A stretch of DNA of 64,000 nt, taken from assembly GCF_014643635.1 (NCBI RefSeq), contig NZ_BMJV01000009.1:69560-133559 (forward strand). The letters run 5' to 3'. The DNA comes from Salipiger pallidus (GTDB taxonomy: Bacteria; Pseudomonadota; Alphaproteobacteria; Rhodobacterales; Rhodobacteraceae). The notes below the pieces were generated by a model that worked only from the letters and a program-made list of their open reading frames with translations, did not search any database and was not told the origin of the DNA. A program made the translations under genes and the position numbers. Shown one piece after another: positions 43,769-52,539 of this stretch (its first letter is position 1; the number at the start of each line of letters is the position of its first letter).

Positions 43769-43783
43769 GTGTGTACAAGATAG
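43769..43783. promoter_or_regulatory. GTGTGTACAAGATAG element upstream of the transporter operon
   Basis: It lies in the aapJ-gntR divergent promoter region. It is followed by TTGTCGACACAG, which forms an imperfect inverted partner. A 14/15 match occurs just after the GntR gene at 44630-44644. Its likely role is as a GntR operator (inference). Confidence 0.45.
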
Positions 43784-43861
43784 GATTGTCGACACAGTGC
43801 CGCCATGTCAATAGATTTGATATTCTGCAAAGCAGGGCGATAAAGCATCGGGAAAGCGAAG

Positions 43862-44602
43862 ATGACGAAGGCTAGAGAAATGACGAAGAGTCAGGGCACT
43901 GCACAAAAGCAGGCGAAAGGGCTGGGCGCGCGCTACGTCTATGACGAGCTGAAGCGGGAGATCCTGACGCTCGATCTAGAGCCCGGCGCGCCGCTTGATG
44001 AGACCACGCTGTCGGAAAGATTCGCGATGTCGCGCTCGCCGATCCGTGAGGCTCTCATTCGTCTCGGAGCCGAGGGCCTCGTGGTCACGTTGTCGAACCG
44101 CTCGACACTTGTCGCCCCGGTGAACCTCGCGGAGTTTCCGCGCTATGTTGAGGCACTCGATTTCCTGCAGAGGATAAATACCCGCCTTGCCGCCCGGCAC
44201 CGCACCGACGCCGACATCGTGGCCATGGAGAAGCTCGCGCGCGCCTTTGACCAGGCCTGCGAGGGCAACGATTTCCTAGCGATGTCTGCGAGCAACCGCG
44301 ATTTCCACATGGCAGTCGCCGAGGCCGGCAAGAACTTCTACCTCGCGCGAAGCTATGGCCATCTGCTGGATGAGGGGCGGCGGATCCTGCACATGCACTT
44401 CGAGTTCATCCAGAACTCGGAAAGCGACGAGTTGCTAAATTCGGACCACGTCGACATGATCGAGGCCATCCGCCGCCAGGATGTCGCTAAGGCCGACCAG
44501 TTGGCGCACGACCACACACGCCAGTTTCATCGCCGCTTCGTGAACTTTCTCGCGGCGAAATATGACGACGATTTTGATTTTGAGCGGCCTTTTCCTACGT
44601 AG
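43862..44602 (+). CDS. GntR-family transcriptional regulator (FCD subfamily) of the hydroxyproline-type operon
   Basis: A 246-residue regulator. The winged helix is at about 25-95 (LDETTLSERFAMSRSPIREA, LIRLGAEGLVV). The FCD domain has its metal-binding His/Asp residues in SNRDFHMAVAEAG and NSDHVDMIEAIRRQ, and an HDHTRQFHRRF end. It is divergent from the aapJ operon. FCD members often regulate hydroxyproline and other amino acid uptake genes. Several nearby ATGs (43862, 43880) are possible starts. Confidence 0.88.
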   Translation: MTKAREMTKSQGTAQKQAKGLGARYVYDELKREILTLDLEPGAPLDETTLSERFAMSRSPIREALIRLGAEGLVVTLSNRSTLVAPVNLAEFPRYVEALDFLQRINTRLAARHRTDADIVAMEKLARAFDQACEGNDFLAMSASNRDFHMAVAEAGKNFYLARSYGHLLDEGRRILHMHFEFIQNSESDELLNSDHVDMIEAIRRQDVAKADQLAHDHTRQFHRRFVNFLAAKYDDDFDFERPFPT

Positions 44603-44894
44603 CCTTGCTGGCATGGGGAGGTCCGCCATGTGTGCACAAGATAGTAGCCAAGTTAGCGGAGTTTTTCATCAGCGGCTGGCGCGCTCGCGTTTTGGAATAG
44701 TCGCAACGGTCAGCGGCCTGACCCGCCATGGGAATAGTCTGTGCAACGTCGCCACCATATCCGCAGTTGTTCCATCGCGCAGATCGGTTTGTAGGCGTCA
44801 GTAAGCTAAATCAGTTTTGCCCCACGGTAGACGCACCTCACCCCAATGGCTGCCCCGCTGACCTGCTCCCGCCGGTGAAGCCGACGGGGCGAGA
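44603..44894. other. Intergenic stretch between gntR and lysR
   Basis: 292 bases. It holds the second GTGTGCACAAGATAG element at 44630-44644. A possible hairpin near 44850-44890 (CCCCG..CGGGG around CTCCCGCCGGTGAAGCCGA) could terminate either convergent gene. No gene is supported. Confidence 0.35.
44630..44644. promoter_or_regulatory. Second copy of the GntR-linked element, GTGTGCACAAGATAG
   Basis: It differs in one base from the element at 43769-43783 and starts 27 bases after the gntR stop. Its outer part GTGCAC is self-complementary. The paired placement on both sides of gntR suggests binding by its product, perhaps with looping (inference). Confidence 0.35.
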
Positions 44895-45800
44895 TCACAT
44901 CTTTGGGGAGAAAAAGCTGCTATAGTAGCAGCTCTTCTTTGCGAGGTCTGCGATGTGTTTCCGAAACTTCGAGGTTCGATCGCTCTTGTAGAGGACAGAA
45001 TATTTCACATGCGGCAGCCTGCCCTCGGTGGGAAGGCGCCTTAGGTGGCCAGCATCTATCAGCGGCTGTGTCACTGGAACCGGCAGATAGCTGATTCCGA
45101 GACCTGACACGGTGAAGCCGATCTGCGCGATGAGGCTTTCACATTGCATTGTTCTGTTTGATTGAAAATTCTGCTCTTCGAGCCATCGGTTGTAGATAAT
45201 CCCTGTGCCGGACCGGTTTCCCTGAACGAGTAGGGTAAATTCTGCCATTTGCTCCTGCCTGAGACGGATGTCCCCCCGATAAAGGCTGGGGGCGACCATC
45301 CAGTCATTCTCGACCGGGGCGATCGGCAAGCGCACGCAGCGGCTGTCATCGAAGACGTCCGGTACGACGATCAGGTCGATGGAATCCTCGATCAACCGCT
45401 CGAACAAGGTGGCGCTCAGTTCCACTTCGGGCTCGATGCTGACTCTCGGGAATTCCGAGCGGATGACACTGACCAGCTTGGGCAGCCAGGTCATCGCGGT
45501 GAGCTCGGTGACACCTATACGTAGGCGGCGAAACATGACCTCGTTCGAACTGGCGCGTTCGATCATCTGGTCGCGATCGCTCAGCAGCTTCTTGGCGAAA
45601 GAGAGGATCTCATTGCCCTTGTCGGTCAGACGGGCGGTGCGCCTCGAGCGATCGAAAATCTCGATCTGGAACTGGGCTTCCAGCTCCTGCACCCGTTTCG
45701 ACACCGCCGACTGGGTGGTACAGAGCTTGTCGGCGGCGGCGGCGAAGCTACCGAGATTGGCGATCCAGTAGATGGCTTCGAGTTGCTTGAAGGTGATCAT
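44895..45800 (-). CDS. LysR-family transcriptional regulator
   Basis: A 301-residue LysR regulator. The winged helix is at 4-63 (QLEAIYWIANLGSFAAAADK, TTQSAVSKRVQELEAQFQIE). The effector domain follows (LRIGVTELTAMTWLPKLVSV, LIVVPDVFDD). It lies 105 bases downstream of pxpA on the same strand, at the end of the lactam-type operon, and probably regulates it. Confidence 0.9.
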   Translation of the reverse strand: MITFKQLEAIYWIANLGSFAAAADKLCTTQSAVSKRVQELEAQFQIEIFDRSRRTARLTDKGNEILSFAKKLLSDRDQMIERASSNEVMFRRLRIGVTELTAMTWLPKLVSVIRSEFPRVSIEPEVELSATLFERLIEDSIDLIVVPDVFDDSRCVRLPIAPVENDWMVAPSLYRGDIRLRQEQMAEFTLLVQGNRSGTGIIYNRWLEEQNFQSNRTMQCESLIAQIGFTVSGLGISYLPVPVTQPLIDAGHLRRLPTEGRLPHVKYSVLYKSDRTSKFRKHIADLAKKSCYYSSFFSPKM

Positions 45801-45905
45801 GCCGCACCTGTCCGGGTTGGTCTGCCGTGGAATACATTCTCATAGCGCATGAGAAGCCGCGTGCCCACATGAGTTGAAGAGACCAGTCGCAGAGGTGCGG
45901 CATCT

Positions 45906-46667
45906 CTACGCTGCGTAGGGGGCGATACTGCAGCCGCTGTCGGCAATGCCCGCGCGGATCGCATGGGCCAGTTCCAGCGCGCTCGGCGTATCACTGTGCA
46001 CGAGCACCGAGTCGACCTCCATCGGGACCATTTCCCCGGTGGTGAGGCGCAGCATGCCGGTTGCAAGTGTCTCCGCGACCCGTTCACGGACCGCCTCAGG
46101 ATCATGGATCAACGCGCCTTCGGCGCCGCGCGGTGCCAGCCGGCCCGGGGCGCTGTAGCCTCGATCGGCGAGGAAGGAGCGGATGACCGGCAGGCCGAGC
46201 GCCTCGGCGGCGCGGGTCGCTTCGGTGTCCGGCAGGCCGATGAAGGTCAGCGCAGGGTCCACCGCCTTGACAGCCCGCAGGAGAGTTTTCGCGACATCCG
46301 CGTCGGCGAAGGAGAGGTTTCCCAGTGCGCCATGGAAGTTAAAATGGGTTAGCGTTCTGCCTCGCAGACGCGCCACGCCCTGCAGGGCACCGAGCTGTGT
46401 TACGGTCATCAGTTCGAGCTCGCGGTGCGTCATCGGCATCGGACGCCGCCCGAACCCGGCGCGGTCGGGGAACCCGATATGGGCGCCGATGCGCACGGAA
46501 TTTTCCGCCGCGAGGTCGATGGTCTCGCACATGACCTCCGGGTCTCCGGCATGTCCACCGCAGGCGATGTTTGCCGAGGTGATGAGGGGCATCAGCTCGG
46601 CGTCAGGGGCAATGCGATAGGGGCCGAAACCTTCGCCAAGGTCCGAGTTCACGTCGATCTGTCGCAT
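45906..46667 (-). CDS. pxpA: LamB/YcsF family protein, 5-oxoprolinase subunit PxpA-like
   Basis: A 253-residue protein of the LamB/YcsF fold. Conserved segments are DVNSDLGEGFGPY, SANIACGGHAGDPEVM and GAHIGFPDRAGFGRRPM. The usual KPHGALYN box is altered to NFHGALGN. PxpA works with PxpB and PxpC to hydrolyse 5-oxoproline with ATP. The ATG at 46667 places DVNSDLGE at the N-terminus as usual. Variation in the HGAL box and the operon context suggest a relative acting on a different cyclic amide. Confidence 0.87.
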   Translation of the reverse strand: MRQIDVNSDLGEGFGPYRIAPDAELMPLITSANIACGGHAGDPEVMCETIDLAAENSVRIGAHIGFPDRAGFGRRPMPMTHRELELMTVTQLGALQGVARLRGRTLTHFNFHGALGNLSFADADVAKTLLRAVKAVDPALTFIGLPDTEATRAAEALGLPVIRSFLADRGYSAPGRLAPRGAEGALIHDPEAVRERVAETLATGMLRLTTGEMVPMEVDSVLVHSDTPSALELAHAIRAGIADSGCSIAPYAA

Positions 46668-46672
46668 GTGTC

Positions 46673-47065
46673 TCAGGCTCCGGTCGTGATCTTGAACGCG
46701 GGGCTGCCCCAACCAAGGAGGCTGTCGGTCTCGGCAAGCTGCTCGGTGACCGTTCCGTCGCAGGGGGCGGTCAGGGTGTTTCGAACCGGGCCGGCATTCA
46801 GGAAGGCAAGAATGTCGCCTTTGGACACAGTCAGCGGCAGCTCGGTGATCTGGGGCTGGAACAGCCCCGGCGTGTCCGCTGTGACGAAAACCGCCGCTTC
46901 TGCGGGGATCTCTGCGGGCAGGGTCTCGGCAGTGGGGCAGGCAGCCTCAGCGAAGCGAAGCTCGATCCGGTCATCCGGCAGGCCAAATGTCAGCGCGGTG
47001 ACGCCAAATTTCCGGGACACGGCCAAGATGTCCTCGAGGGTGCGGAGGTCGGATGTCATTTCCAT
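46673..47065 (-). CDS. Biotin/lipoyl-carrier-like protein without the biotin lysine
   Basis: A 130-residue protein arranged like AccB: a short N-terminal helix region (LRTLEDILAVSRKFGVTALT), a linker, then a biotinyl/lipoyl-like barrel. Where a real carrier has EAMKMM, this one reads NAGPVRNTLTAPCDGTV, with no Lys in the hairpin loop. It therefore cannot be biotinylated. It lies between pxpC and pxpA with 5-base gaps. A genuine AccB with EAMKMM is encoded 3 kb upstream in the same operon. It may be a structural or assembly subunit. Confidence 0.75.
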   Translation of the reverse strand: MEMTSDLRTLEDILAVSRKFGVTALTFGLPDDRIELRFAEAACPTAETLPAEIPAEAAVFVTADTPGLFQPQITELPLTVSKGDILAFLNAGPVRNTLTAPCDGTVTEQLAETDSLLGWGSPAFKITTGA

Positions 47066-47070
47066 GCGGC

Positions 47071-48039
47071 CTATCCCTTTCGTTGATGTGAGGTTGCGCG
47101 GCGGATCGCCGAGACGAGGTCATCTTCTTCGCGGCGTGCGGCGCGTGCTTCCGCGGCGCAGAACTCGCGGAAGCGCAGCGTGCTGCCCAGCGTCGCCTGC
47201 GCCAGCAGCGGCAGGTCCGCGTCTATGACGACCCCCAGTTTCGGATAGCCCCCGACGGTGTTGGCGTCCAGCATCTGGACGACCGGCCGCCCCGAGGGCG
47301 GAAGCTGGATCGTTCCCGGCAGGATGCCATGCGACAACAGCTCGCGGCGAATTGTCGGCACCATCTCCGGCCCATAGAGGCGATAGCCGATGCGGTTGCT
47401 CGCCGGCTCGATCGTCCAGCCGGTCGCGCAGAACAGGGCGCGAGCCTTCTCGTCGTAGTCGGCCCATTCCATGGCGGGCACGAAGCGGACCTCGGTCTCG
47501 CCCGAGCCGTCGGCCCAGAGATCGGGCCAGGCGCGGGGACTGAGCCCGTAGTCCAGGGCCCGCGTGCCGCTGCTCTCCGCCGCGGTGGTCAGGGTGTCCC
47601 CGGCCTTCAGCAGGCGACCGTCGTGGCCGCCGAAGCCGCCCTTTGCATCGGTGGCGCGCGACCCGAGCACCTCGGGCACGTCGAGGCCCCCCGAGACGGC
47701 GATGTAACCGCGCATTCCGGTGCGGCTGTGACCCATCCTCAGGACCTGTCCGGGCAAGAGGGTCCGCGCCCACCAGCGGGGGAGGGGGCGGCCGTCGAGC
47801 GTCGCTTCGGTATCTGCCCCGGCAAGCGCGATGGCGACGGGCTCCAGCGTCTCGAAGGAGAAACCACCGAGCGTGATCTCGAGGCCGGCCGCCTCCTCGG
47901 CATTGCCGAGCATTGCGTTGGCCACCCTCAGGGCGCGACGATCCATGGCACCGGAGCGCCCGACACCGATGTTCGCAAGGCCTCTCCGCCCAAGGTCCTG
48001 AACCGCCGCTCCGAGGCCGGGATTGAGTATGCGGATCAT
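47071..48039 (-). CDS. pxpC: 5-oxoprolinase subunit PxpC / biotin-dependent carboxyltransferase family (AHS2 domain)
   Basis: A 322-residue AHS2-domain protein, homologous to the second carboxyltransferase lobe of urea carboxylase. Family segments are GLGAAVQDLGRRGLANIGVG, SGAMDRRALRVANAMLGN, RGYIAVSGGLDVPEVLGSRA and PSGRPVVQMLDANTVGGYPK. It forms the carboxyltransferase-like complex with PxpB. The start overlaps the pxpB stop by 4 bases. Confidence 0.92.
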   Translation of the reverse strand: MIRILNPGLGAAVQDLGRRGLANIGVGRSGAMDRRALRVANAMLGNAEEAAGLEITLGGFSFETLEPVAIALAGADTEATLDGRPLPRWWARTLLPGQVLRMGHSRTGMRGYIAVSGGLDVPEVLGSRATDAKGGFGGHDGRLLKAGDTLTTAAESSGTRALDYGLSPRAWPDLWADGSGETEVRFVPAMEWADYDEKARALFCATGWTIEPASNRIGYRLYGPEMVPTIRRELLSHGILPGTIQLPPSGRPVVQMLDANTVGGYPKLGVVIDADLPLLAQATLGSTLRFREFCAAEARAARREEDDLVSAIRRATSHQRKG

Positions 48040-48683
48040 GCGGAGACCTCCTCGACGCTGAAACGCAACCGGTCGCCGGGCTGCAGCAGCGCTGGCTCGT
48101 CGCGGGCATGGTCGAAGAGGCTGACCTGCGTCGCGCCGATGATGTGCCAGCCCGAGGGCGAGGTGCGGGCGATCACGCCCGCCTGTTCACCGCCGATTAC
48201 CACGCTGCCTTCGTCGACGCGTTGCCGCGGCGAGGATCTGCGCGGCGTCGCGAGCCGAGGATCGAGCCCGCCCAAGTAGGGAAATCCGGGCTGCGAGCCG
48301 AGGGCGAAGACGGTGTAGATGGGGGCGGTGTGCAGGGCAATGACTTCGTCGATGCGAAGATCGTGGCACGCGGCGAGCTCCGTGAGGTCCTCGCCGCCGT
48401 AATGCACGGGGATCTCGACGAGCCGGCCCTGTCCATCGGCGGGCCGGGTCTCGTTCCAGAGATCCTGAAGGCGCGCCGCGGTTTCCGCCACTTCGGCCTG
48501 CGGATCGAAACGCACAAGCAGCGAATGCACGCCAAGCACGGTTTCGGTCACGCCGGGAAGATCGCGGCAGCTGCGGTCAAGCGCCCAGTACAGGCGCTGG
48601 ACGTCGAGCGACATCGGCCCGCCGCTCTGGATCAGCAGGGCGCTCTCGCCCATCTCGGAGACATGCGCTGCGGGACTCGTCAT
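48036..48683 (-). CDS. pxpB: 5-oxoprolinase subunit PxpB (AHS1/KipI domain)
   Basis: A 215-residue AHS1-domain protein, homologous to the first carboxyltransferase lobe of urea carboxylase. The hallmark is GSQPGFPYLGGLDPRLATPR, then EGSVVIGGEQAGVIA and SPSGWHIIGATQ. It is the partner of PxpC, starts 1 base after the accC stop and overlaps pxpC. Confidence 0.92.
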   Translation of the reverse strand: MTSPAAHVSEMGESALLIQSGGPMSLDVQRLYWALDRSCRDLPGVTETVLGVHSLLVRFDPQAEVAETAARLQDLWNETRPADGQGRLVEIPVHYGGEDLTELAACHDLRIDEVIALHTAPIYTVFALGSQPGFPYLGGLDPRLATPRRSSPRQRVDEGSVVIGGEQAGVIARTSPSGWHIIGATQVSLFDHARDEPALLQPGDRLRFSVEEVSA

Positions 48684-48684
48684 G

Positions 48685-50031
48685 TCAGGCCTCCGGCGCG
48701 ATGAGATGTTCGATGAAGTGGATCGTCTGCGGCTCCTCCCGGAACGCGGGATGGCTCAGCAGTCGGCGGTGCAGCGGCGCATTGCTCTGGATGCCGTCGA
48801 TGCGCAGCGCCGCGAGGGCGCCCATCATCCGGTCGATGGCCTCTGTCCTGTCCCGGCCCGAGGTGACGAGCTTGGCCACCATGCCGTCGTAGTAGGGTGG
48901 CACCTCGGCTCCGGGCTCGAGATGGGTTTCGACCCGGATGCCGTTTCCGGCCGGAGGAATGAAGTCGCGGACCCGGCCCGGCGTCGGTGCAAAGGTTTCG
49001 GGGTCCTCGGCGTTGATCCGGCACTCCATGGCGTGCCCGTGCAGGGCGATGTCTTCCTGGCGAAGGGTCAGCGGTTCCCCTGCCGCGATGCGCAGCTGCC
49101 ACTGCACGATGTCGATCCCGGTGATCGCCTCGGTCACGCAATGCTCAACCTGCAGGCGGGTGTTCATCTCGATGAAGAACATCTCGCCATCCTGGTAAAG
49201 GAATTCGAAAGTCCCGGCCCCGGCATAGCCGAGATCGCGGCAGGCGCGCAGGCAGGCTGCGGCGGTGGCGTCGATCAGGGCGCGGGAGACGCCCATGGCC
49301 GGCGCTTCTTCGATGACCTTCTGGTGACGGCGCTGCATCGAGCAGTCGCGTTCCCCGAGATGCACAGCGTTGCCATGGGCGTCGGCGAGGATCTGGATCT
49401 CGACGTGGCGCGGCCGGTCGAGGAAGCGCTCCATGAACAGCGTGTCGTCGCCAAAAGCGTTGCGAGCCTCGGCGCGCGTCGTCTTCAGCGCCGCCGCAAG
49501 ATCGTCTGACTGGCGCACCACCCGCATGCCGCGCCCGCCGCCGCCGTGGGCCGCCTTGATGATCACCGGATAGCCGATCCCCGCCGCCACCGTGCGGCAG
49601 GCGTCGAGATCGTCCGGCAGCGGATCGTTGGTGCCGGGCACGCAGGGCACACCCGCGGCGGTCATCACGTTGCGGGCGGCGATCTTGTCACCCATCTTCG
49701 CGATGCACTCGGCTCGGGGGCCGACGAAGGCCAGCCCGGATTCCTCGCAGAGCGCCGCGAATTCGGGGTTCTCCGACAGCAGGCCGTAGCCGGGATGGAC
49801 CGCGTCGCAGTCACTTGCCAGGGCCGCGGCAATGATCCGCGGCATGTTCAGGTAGCTATCCGCGGTGGCGGCCGGTCCGACGCAGACCGCAAGGTCGGCG
49901 GCGCGCACGAAGGAGGTCCCGGCATCGGCGGTGCTGTGGATCTGCACGGTCTCGATCCCGAGCGCGCGCGCGGCGCGCTGGATGCGCAGGGCGATCTCGC
50001 CACGGTTGGCTATGACAAGGCGCTTGATCAT
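48685..50031 (-). CDS. accC: Biotin carboxylase, AccC family
   Basis: A 448-residue ATP-grasp biotin carboxylase. The N-terminus is IANRGEIALRIQRAARALG, the ATP loop is KAAHGGGGRGMRVV, and the catalytic core is EKVIEEAPA-like (QKVIEEAPAMGVS) with FIEMNTRLQVEHCVTE. It carboxylates the biotin of the adjacent carrier with bicarbonate and ATP. The ATG at 50031 overlaps the accB stop (ATGA). Presence in a PxpABC operon with no AccA/AccD suggests the acceptor is an amide or lactam, not acetyl-CoA. Confidence 0.9.
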   Translation of the reverse strand: MIKRLVIANRGEIALRIQRAARALGIETVQIHSTADAGTSFVRAADLAVCVGPAATADSYLNMPRIIAAALASDCDAVHPGYGLLSENPEFAALCEESGLAFVGPRAECIAKMGDKIAARNVMTAAGVPCVPGTNDPLPDDLDACRTVAAGIGYPVIIKAAHGGGGRGMRVVRQSDDLAAALKTTRAEARNAFGDDTLFMERFLDRPRHVEIQILADAHGNAVHLGERDCSMQRRHQKVIEEAPAMGVSRALIDATAAACLRACRDLGYAGAGTFEFLYQDGEMFFIEMNTRLQVEHCVTEAITGIDIVQWQLRIAAGEPLTLRQEDIALHGHAMECRINAEDPETFAPTPGRVRDFIPPAGNGIRVETHLEPGAEVPPYYDGMVAKLVTSGRDRTEAIDRMMGALAALRIDGIQSNAPLHRRLLSHPAFREEPQTIHFIEHLIAPEA

Positions 50032-50495
50032 GCTTCGGCCTCCCGGATCAGGACCAGCGGTTGCCCGGCGGCCACCATGTCTCCGGCGGCGACGAGCACC
50101 TCCACGATCATGCCGTCGCACTCGCTGTCAATGTTGGTCATCATCTTCATCGCCTCGATCACCGCGACCGTGGTCCCTGCGGTGATCTTCTCTCCAGCGG
50201 CGACCAGGGCGGGCTCGCCCGGCGCCGCGGTCAAATGCACGATCCCGGACACCGGGGCGACGATGGAGTGCGTCACGGTGTCTGCCGGTGTCGCCTGCCC
50301 AGGGGCAGGCGGCTCAGGACCTTCGGTTCGAAGAGAGTCACCCGCCGAGGCCGAGATGGCCGGGCCCGGCCCGAAGCTTACGTCGAGGTACCAGTCGCCG
50401 CGATGGATCCGGAGGGCATCGAGCCGATAGTCCCTCCCAAGGCGAAGCAGGTCCTCGTACTCGGACAGGGTGAGGGGAGCATTCCTGTACGCCAT
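50028..50495 (-). CDS. accB: Biotin carboxyl carrier protein, AccB family
   Basis: A 155-residue carrier protein. The N-terminal region (EDLLRLGRDYRLDALRIHRG) is AccB-like. A Pro/Ala-rich linker runs over about 45-72. The C-terminal biotinyl domain carries the intact VAVIEAMKMMTNIDSECDG with its biotin Lys. It works with the overlapping accC product. Confidence 0.9.
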   Translation of the reverse strand: MAYRNAPLTLSEYEDLLRLGRDYRLDALRIHRGDWYLDVSFGPGPAISASAGDSLRTEGPEPPAPGQATPADTVTHSIVAPVSGIVHLTAAPGEPALVAAGEKITAGTTVAVIEAMKMMTNIDSECDGMIVEVLVAAGDMVAAGQPLVLIREAEA

Positions 50496-50496
50496 C

Positions 50497-51129
50497 CTAC
50501 TTCGCGTAGGCCCCGGTATAGGTTCCCGCCTCGATCGAGGCCAGGATCTCGGCCTCCTTGCGGGCCTGGGCCTGCGTCGCGGCCAGTGTAGCGGGGGCCT
50601 CGTCGGGCCGGATCGCCACGATCCCGTCTGCGTCGCCGAGGACGATGTCGCCGGGGTGGACCACCATCCCGCCGATTGTCACCGGCACGTTGATCGCACC
50701 CGGACCGTTCTTGTAGGGGCCAAGGTGAATGACGCTGCGCGCGAAGACCGGGAAGTCGCCGCCGACGATCTCGTCGATGTCGCGGATCGCACCGTCGAGC
50801 ACGAAACCGGCCGCGCCGCGCTTGCGCGCGATGGCCACCATGATGCCGCCGATCAGCGCGCGATCCTCGTAGCCCGCACCGTCGACGACGATGACGTCAC
50901 CCGGCTGCACCAGGTCGAGAGCGCGGTGGATGAAGGCGTTGTCGCCCGGCGCTGTCTTGACCGTCAGCGCGCGGCCGACCATTGGCGCGGCCCCGTGGAA
51001 CGGCCGCAGGCCGATCGCCCCACGCAGGCGGTCAAGGTTGTCGCTGACGTTGGCGACGGCGCATTTGCCGAATTCCGTGATCAGCTCTAGGTCGGCCGGC
51101 TGCGCGGCGGCGGTGGATGTCGGGGTCAT
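50497..51129 (-). CDS. RraA-family protein (4-hydroxy-4-methyl-2-oxoglutarate aldolase-like)
   Basis: A 210-residue RraA-fold protein. Conserved segments are KTAPGDNAFIHRALDLVQPG, GFVLDGAIRDIDEI with the Arg-Asp pair, HLGPYKNGPGAINVPVTIGG and IVLGDADGIVAI. Enzymes of this kind split 4-hydroxy(-4-methyl)-2-oxoglutarate to pyruvate plus an oxo acid, or decarboxylate oxaloacetate. It overlaps the aminotransferase gene by 4 bases, so it probably acts on the keto acid that enzyme produces. Confidence 0.87.
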   Translation of the reverse strand: MTPTSTAAAQPADLELITEFGKCAVANVSDNLDRLRGAIGLRPFHGAAPMVGRALTVKTAPGDNAFIHRALDLVQPGDVIVVDGAGYEDRALIGGIMVAIARKRGAAGFVLDGAIRDIDEIVGGDFPVFARSVIHLGPYKNGPGAINVPVTIGGMVVHPGDIVLGDADGIVAIRPDEAPATLAATQAQARKEAEILASIEAGTYTGAYAK

Positions 51130-52367
51130 GACTGATCTGCCTTTTCGAGTGTCTGGGGTGCCGGGGTCAGCTGCGCCACCGCCGCGGCGATAGCCGCGAC
51201 GCCGGCGCGGATGTTTTCGTTGGACGCGGCGAAGGACAGCCGCAGGAAACCCGGCGTGCCATAGGAGGTGCCGTCCATGACCGCGACAGAGGCCTCGTCG
51301 AGCAGGTAGTCGACGAGGTCGATGTCCGTGGCGATGCGACGACCGGCCGGGGTCACCGTGCCGAGCAGGGCGCGCACGTCGGGGAAGACGTAGAAGGCGG
51401 CATCAGGCAGCGCGCAGGTGATCCCCGGTGCGGCGCTAAGCCCATCGACGATCAGCTTGCGCCGCTCGCTGTAGGCGGCGAGCATCTCGTCCACCGCGGG
51501 ATGCTCGGCCTCCAGCGCGGTAATTGCCGCAGTCTGGGCAAAGGCGCACGGGCAGCTGGTCGACTGGCTCAGGAGCTTCGTCACCGCCTTGATCACCTCG
51601 ACCGGACCAGCGGCATAGCCGACGCGCCAGCCGGTCATGGCATAGGCCTTCGACATGCCGTTAACGACGACACAGCGGTCTTTTAGCGCGGGGGCGATGG
51701 AGGTCGGCGTGATGGTGAGGTTGCCCTCGTAGAAGATCTTCTCGTAGATCTCGTCGGTCAGCACGGCGACCTGCGGATGCCGCTCCAGCACTTCTACCAG
51801 CGCCAGCCATTCGTCCTTCGTGTAGACGGCACCGGTCGGGTTCGACGGCGAGTTGACGATCAGCCAGCGGGTGCGCCCGGTGATCGCCGCTTCCAGGATC
51901 TCGGGGGTCAGCTTGAAGTTCACCTCCGGTCCGCAGGTGGCGATCACCGGCACGCCGCCATTCAGCGAAACGATGTCCGGGTAGCTCACCCAGTAGGGCG
52001 TGGGAACGATCACCTCGTCGCCCTCGGACAGCGTCGCGGCGAGCACCTCAAAGATGAGCTGCTTCGCGCCGTTGCCGATCACGATTTCCGAAGGATCGTA
52101 GGACACGCCGTTCTCGACCTCGAGCTTGCGCGACACGGCCTGGCGGAGCGCGAGCTTGCCCTGTGCCGAGGTGTAGTGCGTATCTCCGGAGCGCATGGCC
52201 TTTTCCGCCGCGGCGATGATGTATTCGGGCGTGTCGAAATCGGGCTCTCCGAGGCAGAAGTCGAGAATGTTCCTCCCAGCCGCCTCGAGTTCAAGCACGC
52301 GCTGCTTGGCCGCCATGCTGGGCGAGGGGCGCAACTTCTGCACCTTGGCGGAAATGGGGATCGGCAT
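51126..52367 (-). CDS. Pyridoxal-phosphate aminotransferase class I (aspartate aminotransferase-like)
   Basis: A 413-residue fold-type I aminotransferase. It has LDFCLGEPDFDTPEYI, the Asn in VNSPSNPTGAVY, VLTDEIYEKIFY, the PLP Lys in VNGMSKAYAMTGWRVGY and the substrate carboxylate Arg in GFLRLSFAASNENIRAGV. It transaminates a dicarboxylic amino acid such as glutamate or aspartate. In this operon it would convert the ring-opened amino acid to a 2-oxo acid for the RraA-type lyase (inference). Confidence 0.9.
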   Translation of the reverse strand: MPIPISAKVQKLRPSPSMAAKQRVLELEAAGRNILDFCLGEPDFDTPEYIIAAAEKAMRSGDTHYTSAQGKLALRQAVSRKLEVENGVSYDPSEIVIGNGAKQLIFEVLAATLSEGDEVIVPTPYWVSYPDIVSLNGGVPVIATCGPEVNFKLTPEILEAAITGRTRWLIVNSPSNPTGAVYTKDEWLALVEVLERHPQVAVLTDEIYEKIFYEGNLTITPTSIAPALKDRCVVVNGMSKAYAMTGWRVGYAAGPVEVIKAVTKLLSQSTSCPCAFAQTAAITALEAEHPAVDEMLAAYSERRKLIVDGLSAAPGITCALPDAAFYVFPDVRALLGTVTPAGRRIATDIDLVDYLLDEASVAVMDGTSYGTPGFLRLSFAASNENIRAGVAAIAAAVAQLTPAPQTLEKADQS

Positions 52368-52379
52368 TGAAGAACCTCT

Positions 52380-52539
52380 TTGGTTTCAGTCAGTCGGGGG
52401 CTCTCCGAGGCAGTCGGAGGAGCGACGTTCAGGGGGCGCCGGGTGCAAGGTTTCGGCGGGGTTCGCCCCGTGCCTTGGGCAAGGCTGGCCACTCCCGTGC
52501 CCGAAGGCACGGGGGAGCCGGGACGGCGTGGAGGGTGAA
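52380..52539. terminator. Hairpin-rich intercistronic region between dctM and the aminotransferase gene
   Basis: CTCCCGTGCC (52492-52501) pairs with GGCACGGG(G)GAG (52506-52516). Two smaller stems lie nearby (CCTTG-GG-CAAGG at 52473-52484, and GGCG..CGCC near 52457-52466). There is no T-run. It probably acts as an attenuator or processing site separating transporter from enzyme expression. Confidence 0.5.

Noticed and set aside
48685-50495. AccC and AccB taken as acetyl-CoA carboxylase subunits for fatty acid synthesis.
   Set aside because: They overlap each other and sit in a pxp operon without AccA/AccD, so a dedicated catabolic role is more likely. The symbols reflect family only.
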